Shown: positions 48,433-61,076 of the stretch, piece by piece
How the letters are laid out: the number at the start of each line of letters is the position of its first letter
How positions within the stretch are numbered: position 1 is the first letter of the stretch
Origin: Haemonchus contortus
Lineage: Eukaryota; Nematoda; Chromadorea; Rhabditida; Trichostrongylidae
Direction of reading: 5' to 3'
DNA: 64,000 nt
NCBI GenBank assembly: GCA_000469685.2
Contig: LS997564.1
Coordinates: 30,963,343-31,027,342, forward strand
The notes under the pieces: model-generated
Seen by the model: only the letters and a program-made list of their open reading frames with translations
Databases searched by the model: none
Told to the model about the DNA's origin: nothing
Program-made: the position numbers and the translations under genes

Positions 48433-48695
48433 GACAAACCCGTCTGTGGGATGTGCTCCCGCATTGACTCCCATTCAGGATTGAAGTGGCGTAGTGAATG
48501 GGCATGTGGCCTATACAATGACCTGCGGTGGCGAGCTGATGTACCATTCAGTGCTTTTATTCTCCCACACGAGTCTGATACCGATTGAGCCGGGAAGGTG
48601 GAAGGCTCAGTTGGCCTAGGCGGATATCGATGGGGAACTCGAACCGGCGACCGTGCGTGTGAGAGAGTGCGCCACTTGCTACTTCACCACCTCAC
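48433..48695 (-). mobile_element. tRNA-derived SINE, near full length
   Basis: The reverse complement carries GAGGTGGTGAAGTAGCAAGT (A-box region), GGTCGCCGGTTCGAGTTCCC (B box), ATATCCGCCTAGGCCAACTG and the shared tail up to CCACAGACGGG. It is the same family as 33478-33757 and lies upstream of the 11-mer-repeat gene. Confidence 0.75.
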
Positions 48696-51600
48696 AGATT
48701 TTAAGGTAAGGGCTTTATAAGTCGTTCAGGAATGTTTGAAAGTTTGCCTACCATTTTGCGCTATCTTCTTTTGTCTACCACCGATCTTGAAATTCGTAGA
48801 GTTTTGTAGAAACTTCTACTTCCGACAAAACTCCCTTTATTCATTGCATTATGAGTAAAAAAGCTTCCTACCAACATCTGGACACTTTTTGAAAAGGTTA
48901 AGTAAAAACTTAAATACGTTTAAGAAAGCAATGAGAAGATTGACGAAGTGGAGAAAGTAAGGCAGTTTCGGGTGACCAAGAATTACATAAGGACTCGTTA
49001 AGAACTACGTGAGCAGTCGAAAGGAATTCCATTTCATCACTCAAAATGGGTCAACCTGTCAAGCGTAACTGTGAACAACAAAAGGTGAAAAAACTCTATC
49101 TCTCACGCAAACAGTTTCACAATTCTCATTTTTCGAAGCCATTAAAAGTATAGCCCCTGAATGAATCGGACATTTTATTGCACGAATCTGAGTCTTCCTT
49201 TTTGACCCAACCATTCTCAACAGCTATTCATCGTCAAATATCGCATTACCTCCTATGACGAAAATTGCTCTGGAACCAAAGAGAAAGAAAAAAGGAACAA
49301 AATCTGAGCAATCTCGAGGAGTAAAAAGAACTAGAATTTATTAACTGGTTGGTGGAACTGCTAGTTTCGTTCTCATTAAAATTCACACTTCCATATCAGG
49401 GTCAGACTTAATTACAAGGTCGTCCAAATGACTTTCTCGGTATAAGTCCTATTTTACTCAATTCATACTGGTCGTAATTTATCATAGCGATTCGGTGGGA
49501 AAATGACATAAAAAATTTTATATGTACCAAAAATATGCGGGAAACGAGTAGACAAACCTTTGAGCTTTTCGATCGTTATTGTCAATCTGAACCAGTCTCA
49601 ATTTCCCTCTTTGGCCACATATACTCTGTACAATGAGCTTTTTTCTAATAAAAAAAGTTGATCATGTTACACACCAACAAAGTTATGAAAGCCAAGATTT
49701 TCTGTGCTTTCGGGAAAGTGGAATAGTCACGGTACAAAGACCAAACGAATAGTCCAGAGCTGAGATTTCGAAGAGTAAACATTTATGCATGCTTCGTAAA
49801 GGTTTACTTAGAAGTTGCACTTATGATCTGTAACACTACTATGAGTGTTCACAACCGCACCAGCAGGTGCGTGGGAGCAGGCAGCGTGAGCCACCTGTAG
49901 GCCACATAGCCCACATAGGAACACTTTTCTATCTGGTTTTTCGTCATCAGCAACTTCTTAATTCATTGTTAATTCATTTCACATTTGTCTCAAGAAATCT
50001 CCCTTGTCATAGGTGGTTGCTGAAGATAAATTCAAAAGAAAGTGGCAGTGACGCATGCTAAGAGTTCAAAAACGGAAGAATAAAACATAAGGGCACATCA
50101 CCTTCATGGAAAGCATACTGTGAAATTTGAAATACACCAGTTTCTTACCATGATAAAACTCTGAAACAAATGAAAATAGCTTTTTGCATTGATCTCCTTA
50201 TGCTATCAAAAAACCTAACAAAAAAAGTATATCGATGCAATTGAGATTCTAATATTCAAAAGTGACAAATCAGAACTTGCACCGTCGAACGTTCACTCAG
50301 TCACTACACAACAAACAACCAGCGAACTGATAAAGCAACAATAACAACACAACGATGAAGCAAAGAAAGAGTCACGCAGCAATCAGATCCTTGGAAATTG
50401 TGCTCATTACGTATCAAAGGAAAGTAAGTAGAATGCTTGACGCGAATTCTAGAACACTCCACGACCGCTGTGAAACTAGAATGAGACGAGGAACGGTTTA
50501 GTTGAAGCATTAAGAGATAAGAAACTGCGGGCAGCGCAAAAAGTTTTTTACTCAGGCACAGAACGCGAGTTGAAAAAACCCAAAATCCTTGAAAATCGAC
50601 TTAAATTTTTGAGAAAGCGAAAAGGAGACAGAATCAAGAGTGATTAACTTCATCTATATTCTCCACAGAAAAAAATATAGTAAAATGAGCACATCTCGCA
50701 GAAAACTTTCTATGTGAATAAATATGTCAAAGGCATAGGCAGTACGGTCCTTTAAAGTGAATTCAAGCAAACTTCCCTCACTTTATACTAGTGCTTATAT
50801 GGGTAAAGTGCCATTTATGTAAACATAGCAGCAAATGGGAATGAATCAGACCCTTTTCTCAGAAACAAAAAGTTCCCTTAACAACCCAGGGTTTACTGTA
50901 AATCAATCACCAACGAAGAACCTAGGCCCTTACGACAGCTAGCCATCGTTTTGTTTTACTAGCGAATGAATGCATCTTCCTAGCGGCTTTATATATTTTC
51001 AGCTTGAAAGGCTGAGCGACTGCATTGTCTTGAGGCATTCGATTTTCAGAAATCAATGAAAGAGCGCCACTAGTTCAATAGGAAGAATTGTAAGATCAAC
51101 GATTAGAGCAGCTTCCCTTGGACAAACTGGATTAATAAAATCTGGAAAAGCTGCAAAGCAGACTTCAGTAAATTGAATTTTTTACGGCTCGTATAAGGAA
51201 CACAGGACAATAGATAGCCACCCGAGAGATTCCAGGTCCCGTTTCTATTTTCGTCAGTTGAGGCATTTGAATTTTCCCATATTCAGAACGAGCTGATCCA
51301 CTGAAAGTTAAATGGCTAATTGGTTTTTCTGAAACCCTTGCAGAACTGGAGATGTTATTATAGCGTGGAATAATGGGAAATGGAATGAGTTCCGAGCCCC
51401 TTTTATGAATGAAGATATTAGAACGTTCACATAAGGCGTTGATGAAACATGAAGGTGACTGATAGCCCTGAACCATCATAGAGCAAAAAAGAAACTGAAC
51501 AGATCCAATTCGATCCAGGGTAAAACGAAGCGATATCAGATGGATGTGCTCACCTTTTTCTAGGTCATACTCGACGTCCGTTCAAATGACCGCAGACCTT

Positions 51601-54600
51601 TGATCACATCGAAAGCCAATGACTGTCGATATGTTACTGAAACTGGCATAGTATCACACAAAAAAAATAAACTTGAATGAATCGCGAGTCGAAACGACGG
51701 AACGCTGTACAGCGGCACTTGAAGAGAAGTAGGGTAAGGCTATGATTTATTTGATTCTTAAAATAAAGCACTAATACGATTGCCGTCACACTCTATTAAC
51801 CACGGAAAAGTGATCGCTGGTGAATGGCTGGTGATGACGCGAATGAACTATTTGTGGTGAAAGAAAGGAGATTAGTAGTGTACAATAGGGAAATGGGGGC
51901 TATAAGTAAATAACCTGTACCTATGCTTACACTATAAGTTTACTATCACTGCGTCATTAGCAAATATTATTCGCTTAGTTGCCGAGTATAAACGCAGTGT
52001 CTACCCACCCAATTGTAAGCTCAGAAGAGCAATATATAAGGCATCCACTATAACGCTTACCCACCAGCGTCCGCATTCAGGCTTCGCGTTGGCACGTTGT
52101 CGACTTCCTCTTGAGTGTGTCCGGCCTGCGAGGATCGTAAGTTCCACTGTGAGTCAAGGGGCGTAACCAACAGTCGAGGGACTTCGGCAATGCGTCAGAG
52201 CAAGGACTGAATGTGGCCTGAGCACGAATGGGGAAAGAAGATCTTAATCATAGCGCTTTATGTCGCCATAACTCTGAGATGAGCCCGCACATTCGATTTC
52301 GATCACAAAAGTGCTAAGCTGTGGGTGAAACAACTGGAACGCAGGGCACAGTTGATGCTGAAACGCGGATACGGATGGCACGGTTATTTAGAAAAAACAC
52401 TAAAAATCCGACTAGTTCCTCCTCGTTCTAGAAGTGGCCCGTTCTAGAAGTTTTACGCACCCTCGTCAATAACTAGCTTAAGTGAAAAAGCTGCAAATTT
52501 CGAGAAGCCTATTCAAGAACGTTCACCGACGGCAGGATAAAGCAGCTGTTAAACTACCGCTGTACAGTAATTTCACGGCTATGTAGATGGCGCAATAGCG
52601 GTTGCTACGATTACGCCAAGAACCATAAGAAGCACTAAGCACTCTCGTAATGGCAAGGTTATCGTTGTTTTAGTGAAACCGGGACAAACTCCTAAAAAAC
52701 GAACACCGTAGCCTAGGAAAATTTATTGAATGTAGAAGCCATATCTTTCGATCACGTGGATGATATATGAAGATACTTAGAGAGTACTGATCGATATTTT
52801 CACAGGGAAGGAGCTGGAAGACAATTTTTTTTTTCGAATTAAAACTAAAAAACTAAAAATCATTCTACATGGTATGAGAATCCGAAAAAAATGAAATTCA
52901 AAGAAGATAAAAACCACTAAAACCTATCACGGATCAGGAAGCAAGACTAATTGTAAGAATTATTTGCTTCATTCACTACCAGAGAGGATGGAAGAGCATC
53001 AGGCATGATCTGTTGTCTCCCATTCTTTTTGGTATGATCCATGATCCGATCGGACATCTCCCGTGGCTAGCCCATACAGCTGGTTTTGCACCGATTGATA
53101 TTAGGCTATATAAACCAAAAACAAATAGGGATGGATGCCCATCATAGAAAAAGTTGTTAAATAGATTGGAAGAGGGATAGAGAAGGAAATCGCAAATCTA
53201 TTGTGTATTAAGCGTAGCCCACGCCTCATTTCCAAACACAAAGAACTTTTCTGAAATAAGTCCGTGATCGGTAAGAAGAAAGCAACCGTGACCCATGAGA
53301 ACTTGCTCCTAATTTAGGCCTCCTAATCCCATTAAACAATGCTGCAGTTAAAAATAGATCTAGACACCGGGAAAAAGCGTAAAGTCGGAGGCGTGGGTGA
53401 GTACCGCCACTAAAACGTTCCCGGTTGTTTGGCAGGAATACAGATAGCGATACCCTTCCCGATGAAAGGAACTGGAATAAGCAGTCTTTTTTTTGTAGGA
53501 TTATCCCGCCGATTTGGTAAAAAAATTTTCGCTTTAGCTGAGATTCTAATTGTATTCGTGACCTCTTAAGAAATCCAGAGATTAATGTAGTAGTTTGTGA
53601 TCAACACGAGTTTGTGAAGGAATCATTTGCAGCCATTCACAAATTCGCAACTATTCAAACGCTACAAGATTAACGTCCGATCTTGTAGTATAAGAACAAA
53701 TTCGTAGACATTAAAGAACGCAAATAAGAACCCTATCAGGGCGCTAGCTGTTAATTCAGAAAAAAAAGAAATGAAACGTTAGAAAGATGCATTTCATAAT
53801 AGTTCTGAACAAATCCCTATCTTGGTCCGATTTAACCTATACCCGTATCCATTACTCTAAAGCCAACACCTACTTTATTTCCAATCCGTTCAGGTTAGTT
53901 GTCGAAAAAGGAAAAGAACTGAAGAAGTAAAAGTAAAAAAAAAATTGATAAAACAGAAAAGTCTTGTCCACCATTTCCAATCGCAGGGTCAAACAGTTCG
54001 AAACCATAAAGGGTAAATGGGCTCCTTATAGACACACTATCTATCCATAAGCAAAAGCGGAAATGACAAATGAGGTTGGTCTATTCAATCATTTTTAGTG
54101 AATGAAAACCACCCAACACTACGAAAACAGCTACTTAGATAAAAACTTGTGAATTTCGCAACGATCTAGAAAAATCTATTGATGACTGCCACACCGCTAT
54201 TCACCATGGAATTATAATGCGATGAACGACATTCCCGATATTATCGTAAAAAAGTGGGTTCCACAATGATTCATTTTCCTGTATTGATCGGACTTCTTCC
54301 ATGGAACTCTCTGTTAGGAGCTGATGATGTACAAAACAAAGTTTGGCTGAATAAAAATGAATCATTGATGCAAAAATAACTACGGTGGTGCAAAGAAAAG
54401 CGGATTTCGTAACAACCCCCTGCGGTCTTGCCAAGAGCCAATCATGATTTTATATATCACGGAAAAACAACAAAATACATCAGTTAAATAGAAGTAAGCA
54501 AAAACAACTCGAAAATTCCGACTCTTCAAGTTTATGGAAGCTCACATCGTTGTAAAGAAAAATTACAAAAAAAAAAAAACAGGAGCCAACATTTTCCAAA

Positions 54601-56649
54601 GCTTAGAAGACCCTTGTGAAAAGGTGTGAACGCTCATTCAATGAAAACTGAACTAATAAAGAGCAAGAAACTGAAAAAAACCATGCGGACATTGGTGCAA
54701 AGTAAAGGGAAACGGCCGGCGAAACGACAAACCCACTAAATTCGTCTGACTTCTCTGGAGCACTCCTCCGCTCGCGAACTCTCTCATAGCCCCATGCCAG
54801 CCTTCAATAACTGGCCCAATCTATTTTTAATGCATGATCCAAAACGAATTTTAGACTGTTGAAAAGATATAAAACTATAGCTTCCTTTTGTAGAAGTGGG
54901 AAAGCCTACAATCATCACAATCTCGATGGGGAACGGAAATTCGTACCGGAAACTCGTTTGCTACCATGATCTCACCGTAAAATTAAATGTAGTAGACGCA
55001 GAATCCCACAAACGACATCTTTCCTTTCACGGTACAAGCCATTTGAATACACAGGAACTTAGCCCGTTATATAGTAGATGCACATGTATGCATGCAAGCA
55101 ATGAACATAAACCTTGGGCAGTACACAAGGCCTGGTAGGTAGCCTTGGTCTATGATGGATGACGACAATTCGATCATACAGGGACTCACAAGTGGACTAT
55201 GGTAAGAAGGGATCCCCCCTACTGGACTGGCCGATTATCGGTGCATTGTCATAATGAGATGTCCGTATAATAAATGTCCGTGCATCCAAGTATTTGTCGT
55301 TGGCTGCACCAATTATCATCTAAATGACGCGTAATAAATTCCGCGTATTTTCCGCTTCTTTAAAAGCTTGCACCGCCATTGTTTCCTTACCATATCTGCA
55401 AAAAAGCTACTCTGGGTACGGTCACCAATAAAGCATGCCCACTTTTCACAGAACAAGGCCGATAAATCACCTTCTTATCTACTGTTTTAATTCCACAGAA
55501 CGAGGCTCATATGCCATCCTTTCTGTATCGATTTTGATTATTGTAAGAGCTCTTTTTTCGTTCCTCTCTATAATTTTAATATACATGACCAATAATGAAA
55601 ATGTAAGCTATGAAATTGAACAAGTGTACGATGGCAAAGTGCCACCTGGCAAGTGAGGCGACATGTGGCGTTGCGGCAAAAAGTGCACGACGGAAAGCTG
55701 AGAAAGAGACTGAAGTAGGCGAGAAAAGGGTCCCTGTGGGCTCGTAATGTCCCCGAGTAAACTGTGTGTACAACCGAAAATTCAGCTACTGATCCACTCA
55801 GTTCCCTCCCGCCCACAACACGTCCATCTGCGTCCCTTCAATCCCTACAACGTATACATCTCCTGTGGCTGAAACCTTAGTTCAAGCCACACCGGTAACT
55901 GTTCAAAAATTATTGAGCCAAATGGAGATGTCGGCATTATTTCATGGGCACCCGAATCCCATGAAGTGATCTCGATGCTTCTTATTGGTTTATCCTTTAA
56001 CGATTAAAATATGGCCACGCCCGTTCCATTTTCTGTCTCCTCAGTCGCTAACTGATCCAAAATATTGGTGGCAAAGAGGATAAAGGCAGTGAACACTTAT
56101 TTTCTGGATGTATGCCCATTCCGAATAAGTACAAATCCAAAAAAGAACGAAGTCAAACGCACGGCGCGGCACATGAAGAGCTACAAAAGCGGGGCTACTC
56201 TGCCTTTTCGTGCAGGTGCTGCTCTCAAGAGCTAACTAAGCGATTTTTTCTTGGAGAATCGCCAAAATCGTCTTTGGGAGAGCTGGATAGGCTCCGCTGT
56301 TCCGTTCCACACCTTTCATATAACATGTGTGGCTACAGTTCATAAAGATAACATTTTCAATGCAATAAGAAGGTCCTCGAGTGAGTCACTCCGAGAAAGT
56401 CGTATTGATTGAATTTTCAGTACGCGCCATGCTTCTGAGTGCAGCTCATTATCATAATAACATGGGTTGTACCCGTGATAGGAAGTTCCCGGTGTACAAA
56501 TGAGTGTTCCCATGGACATAGAGATCTGACTCCGTAAATGAAAGAAATAAAAAGCCTGCTCTCACTCTTTCTTGATCTCTGGACCATTTGTATAATAATT
56601 TCTCCACTCGCCTAAACCATATCTCCCCCTCCCCCACATCCCCTCCCTG
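48696..56649. other. Eight kilobases without a supportable gene
   Basis: AT-rich sequence with only short frames (the longest is about 100 codons at 51165-51479, minus), no domain resemblance, and no paired exons. Homopolymer A runs are common. A CG-richer patch at 52060-52200 shows nothing recognisable. Confidence 0.4.
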
Positions 56650-56655
56650 TTACAG

Positions 56656-56797
56656 TCGTTCAGTGGTAGATTTATTGGAACCTCCGATTGATACACCGCT
56701 TGGCTTATATACGGTAGCAATCATTCCAGATAATACTGTACTGACAGATGTCGTACAAAAACTAATGTCAGATGCCGTACTAAGAAGAAGTGACTAA
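56656..56797 (+). CDS. Candidate terminal exon, unidentified
   Basis: The acceptor CCTGTTACAG at 56646-56655 opens a frame containing VDLLEPPIDTPLGLYTVAII and LTDVVQKLMSDAV, ending in TGA at 56797. The hydrophobic and helix pattern is protein-like and faintly recalls a CBS-type half-repeat, but nothing upstream links to it. It could be chance. Confidence 0.3.
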
Positions 56798-57373
56798 TTC
56801 TGCATTCCAGCTAAATGAGAAATTAACTGCATATAGCGTGGTAAAGTAGAAAGTCGTGTTTTACCACGACACTCCCACTGTCCTCTCCCTGTGGTCCAAT
56901 TCATATTGCTACTCGTTTCGGCCCGTGCTTTTAATCTCCTTTTCTCCGATCGTAATAGCCACTCTTGTAAAGCAAATAGTAAACAAGAATCGAAACAAGA
57001 TTCGGGTTAATGCAAACAAAATTGGGGGCTCGATACTGGTCCGGAACTTCGGTTATCCCTGCAGTGGCGGAATGTACGCCTGTCATCCGGTTCGATAGGT
57101 TTTTGTTCATGATTATCGACTCTAAAACTCCCAGCGATTCATGGTTGACCAGTGGTTGAAGGAGGGATGGAAAGGTATTAGTGCTGGATGCATAACATTT
57201 TCTTCGTCGCTGGCCTTAAGGCTGTCCTCGGTCAGACTTCCACACCTTCAGTTGCCTGTTGAGCTTCGAGGACTATTCAGAGGATCCGATAATAATTGAA
57301 TTAGCACCATTGCTCTTCCTGATAGCTCCCTTATGGATCATCGATCATTCTGACGAACGGGATATGAGCGGCC

Positions 57374-57775
57374 TTGAAGAAGACCAGATCGTATGGGAAG
57401 AGTTATTGTGATGCGACATCTGCCCACTGCGCTATCTTCAATTTCAAAGGGAATAAATCTGATATGTTTATGCGGACACTAGCACCGGCAGCTTTTCGCA
57501 TTTATGTCCTGCTATACCTAGACCCGGTTTCGGTATCAATACGCCATATGTGGGACCGGAATGGTGACGGAATTGGAACGGGCCGGAACTATCGGCCATT
57601 TGGAAACTGCACCACCAGCACATCGGGGAGTTGGAGATTATGCAGAGGCGATCAGGTTTTTGCCGGAAGGATTGAAAGAGCTGCCATTGAAGAGCATCGG
57701 GGGCTTAACGAGATGGATGAACTACGTGCCAATTCTCAAACCACACCTAACGAACGTATAGAAAGGCATGACTGA
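57374..57775 (+). other. Open 133-codon frame in a GC-richer patch, unsupported
   Basis: Two overlapping frames are open between 57540 and 57775 (TELERAGTIGHLETAPP and GRIERAAIEEHRGLNEMDEL). Base composition rises against the surroundings, as in a decayed mobile element or an isolated exon. No splice partner or family was recognised. Confidence 0.2.
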
Positions 57776-58379
57776 GGGAGTGGACGAGATCCAAGGAAAT
57801 TTCTTGTCCCAGCGAACTTTGTTAGGGGTGAACTTCAATATAAGGCCGCCCTACTTTCTTATGCCACCCGATGACTCCACCAGACCCAGCAAGAGACTGA
57901 GCAATCTCCTTCAGAAGCACTAGCAGAAGCTTCCTTTCCTGTAAGTACCACATCACCCCGAAAGGCTCTTCCCTGGAGTGGGCAGTGCTGACAGAGAAAT
58001 ACCGCCTGCCTTTTATACTATTCTACCTGAATCCCTTTACTCTAGCCGTGCTTGCGATTATCGATTGCCCAGATAGCTACCTCAAAAGTGTCTGGTCCCT
58101 TCTTTTCAAAACTTTTTTCGAGAGCCCGGACTCACTGAGTTTTTTGTTGACGGCCACTTAGCACCGCTGTGAGTCTTGCTAGCTGTTGCGTGTAACAAAA
58201 GTACACGAGTATGTTTTGCCGTTGTTTTATGGACGGTCTGCAGCTGTGCCTGCTTTACGAAGTGAGTGTTAACCCATTCCTTCTGTCGGCAGTTTCTTAG
58301 GGACTTCGCCCATTAATGCCTACCCGTACCCGAGACCAGTAAATTTAATTTTGAAATGCCTAAAGGATAAAAACTCTAG

Positions 58380-58636
58380 GCACTGATCAAGCCCGTCCGC
58401 GGGATACGCCCCGCACTCGACTTCCAATCAGAATCGTAGCGGCGTAATGAATGCGTATGTGACCTATATAATGAGTTGCGGTGGCCAGCCGATGTACAAT
58501 TCAGTGCTTTTATTCCTCAAGACGAGTCTGGTACCAATTAACTGACCCCGGAGGAATGAAAAGCCTCGTTGGCTTGGGCGGATATCCACCCGTGATCACG
58601 CGCGTGATAGTGCGCCACTTGCCACTACACCAAGCC
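58380..58636 (-). mobile_element. tRNA-derived SINE, third long copy, with degraded B box
   Basis: The reverse complement runs GGCTTGGTGTAGTGGCAAGT (A box), then GATCACGGGTGGATATCCGCC, CCAAGCCAACG, the ACTGAATTGTACATCGGCTG block and the shared tail to CGCGGACGGG. The B box has lost part of its consensus, indicating an older copy than 33478-33757. Confidence 0.7.
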
Positions 58637-58639
58637 ATT

Positions 58640-59938
58640 TTGAAGTGCACCAAAAAAAACGCAATCAATGTCATACTCAAGGCTTCATGCTGCTCCATAT
58701 GGGAATGGTCCACATTTGTGGTACAGCCACTTCCGGCCAATGACATCCTTTCGGTCAAAAATAATGTGTGGCCATTGCTCATATATTGTTTTGCATCTAA
58801 GTCCACCTGAAATATTTTCAAAAAATTCGAGTAATAGAATTCCTCTGAAAAATCCTGGGGAAGAAAAAAAGTCCTGGAAAAGAATTGTGCTCATTATGAA
58901 TAGGATCTTGGGTATCAACACCAAAGATTCAAGATGAGCACACTTTTTCTACCAAGACGTTTTCTGGAATTATCCGCAAAACATCTTGGAAGAAACCTTC
59001 GGAGTAAGACAAATTTCATAACCTTTCTGATGGACCTAGTAATTATGCAGAGCAAATGTATAAAACTTACTAGATTGGGAACTCTGTTGGCATATGAGGG
59101 TAGGTACGAGCGAAATAATGAATTCCGGCAAATAACTTCAAGGCTGTTTCCATTTTCTCTCCAAGATACATTGCTTCCAGATTTTAATCAGGTAAAAAAT
59201 TAGAAAGACATTTGATACTATGATCGAGTCCTTGAGGAAGAGACTCGGGGATATGGAAATTGCCCTTCGAGCTACCTACATAAGATGAAATAGTTCGGGT
59301 GATGGAGCTTGCTTGAACTTCTCATTAGCTTGGTCATAGTTGTACTGGGCTCATGACTCGGCAGGACTGCTATTGGCACCCTGGAAGAATCAAAACAATT
59401 TCTGGCTAATCGCCAAACTCCTTAACACCTCACTAAAACCCAACGTCAGCCCAGTAAGATTTGCATACCAATCTCCTGACCAGCTCAAGTAAACTTCATC
59501 TCGTCGAGGTCTATAGGAGGATGAACGAGAGGAGGAATTAGAAAATCCAGCACAGAACACTACGAGCTCAATATTTATATAAACTATTCTAGTCAAGGTC
59601 GTCCTATGCAGACAACTAACCTGTGAAGGCTATTAGGCGGCAGCACATTTGCGGAGCCAGAAAAAAGGGTTTGTGTGTATAGGAACAGACCTAAAAATGC
59701 AGGGAATGCAGCCAAACAGGAACGATTGCAGTCGATTGGCTGCATGCTACAAGAGCAAAACCCCAAGATGTCCGCGGACATGACGAGATATAAGCAAGCA
59801 AAAACATCTTAAAAGCTCATAACTAGGGCTCATAGCTCATAACTAACTTCTCATCCTCGCTAGAGTAAAGTGCATAGTCATATGTTTCCGTGATTTCAAT
59901 ACCGATAATAACTGAATAAGAAGTCAAACAAACAAAGA
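58640..59938. other. Intergenic, nothing supportable
   Basis: Short frames on both strands only (up to 89 codons). No family resemblance or paired splice sites seen. Confidence 0.4.
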
Positions 59939-60224
59939 CCATTTTTCTTCCACGATTGGTTGCTGCGTGCGGCGGCGCGGGTCTGCGCTCTGAGCCCTTC
60001 TTCGGTGAGACCCCTTGTGGCGGGGGCATATTAACCAATTCTGCTTCGTGCCACCGGAAGAGGTGTATTTTTTCGATAACGCCTTTTCTCTATTTCACTT
60101 ATTATCAACTTTTTCGTGGATTCTCTGGTTCTTTTGACTTGTGTGAGACCTCTGGTGGCGGGGGTCGGTTCTTAATTGCTGATCGATTGCCACCTCTAAA
60201 GGTCAAAGTTCATTGCCATTGATA

Positions 60225-61076
60225 ATGGATTTGCTCTCGTCGTCTGACTCTCTTCAGGATTCACAGTCTCTTAGTTCGGATATTGGCGCAAGGGTATCGG
60301 GCAATGATGTGGATCGTATGAAGCTATGCGATGCTTTATCACTGCTGGATAGGGACGCCTCTATTTCTACGCATCTTAAAGTGGTTCTGGTATATCTTTT
60401 GGACAGCATACGTGCAAAGGATCGTGAGTTGATCTCGTCAAAGAAACGGGAAGAAGAATTGATGTATGAGAATGATTCGCTTAAAAGAGAAATATCGTCG
60501 CTTAAGGCAAGTTTATCGAGTAATTCTTGTGATCGTTCTTCTCATGACATGTCTTCTGTTTCTTCGGTAGCTCATATTGAGCCTTTTGATTTCGGTAATT
60601 CCGTCAGGCCTGATTCTTTGATTGATTTTGATAGAAGTAGATCTGTGGTGATTGCGGGTGTAGCAGAGAACAATGATCCCAATGTAATGTCGCGATTGTC
60701 TCATGATAGTTATTGTGTGAATAAGCTACTTCAGTTTTTAAGTATTGAATGCGTACCTGTGTCTATTTACAGAATGGGAAGTAGTAATAGGAGGTCTCCA
60801 CGATTGCTTAAAGTAGTATTACCGTCTAGCCGGTTTCAGAAGCAAGTTTTAAAAAGAGCACCAAATCTAAGATTTTTCCCAGTCAAAGGCGTGTTCATCA
60901 GGCCGTCATTGACCAGGGAAGAACGTAATAAGTTACGCCAAGAGAGACTTCCTTTTACCGCTTTTACCGCTTCACAGAATTCTTCTTCTTATTTGAATAA
61001 TTCGAATGCCCATCCATCTAGGTCTGAGCCTACTTCTCATTCGGAACGTAAAGCTATGTTTAAACCTTTAAACTAG
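60225..61076 (+). CDS. LINE ORF1 nucleic-acid-binding protein
   Basis: 283 aa from the first in-frame ATG; upstream codons would require a non-ATG start. ORF1 proteins coat the retrotransposon RNA. A serine-rich head is followed by a charged helical stretch at about residues 60-95 (KDRELISSKKREEEL, ENDSLKREISSLKA) suited to coiled-coil trimerisation. A region beginning SRSVVIAGVAE and ending RLLKVVLPSSRFQKQ resembles the RRM-like core of CR1 ORF1 proteins, then FIRPSLTREERNKLR. No CCHC zinc knuckle is visible. It ends CCT TTA AAC TAG, which contains a slippery heptamer in phase (see findings). Confidence 0.88.
   Translation: MDLLSSSDSLQDSQSLSSDIGARVSGNDVDRMKLCDALSLLDRDASISTHLKVVLVYLLDSIRAKDRELISSKKREEELMYENDSLKREISSLKASLSSNSCDRSSHDMSSVSSVAHIEPFDFGNSVRPDSLIDFDRSRSVVIAGVAENNDPNVMSRLSHDSYCVNKLLQFLSIECVPVSIYRMGSSNRRSPRLLKVVLPSSRFQKQVLKRAPNLRFFPVKGVFIRPSLTREERNKLRQERLPFTAFTASQNSSSYLNNSNAHPSRSEPTSHSERKAMFKPLN
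61067..61073 (+). promoter_or_regulatory. Candidate -1 ribosomal frameshift heptamer T TTA AAC
   Basis: TTTAAAC lies in X XXY YYZ phase relative to ORF1 and is followed at once by the ORF1 stop TAG (61074-61076). After a -1 slip the next codon is CTA and the frame runs without a stop into ORF2. The same seven bases at 61059-61065 are out of phase. A stimulatory pseudoknot was not identified. Confidence 0.6.

Noticed and set aside
61059..61065. First TTTAAAC in the ORF1 tail
   Set aside because: It falls as TTT AAA C in the ORF1 frame and cannot serve as an X XXY YYZ slippery site.
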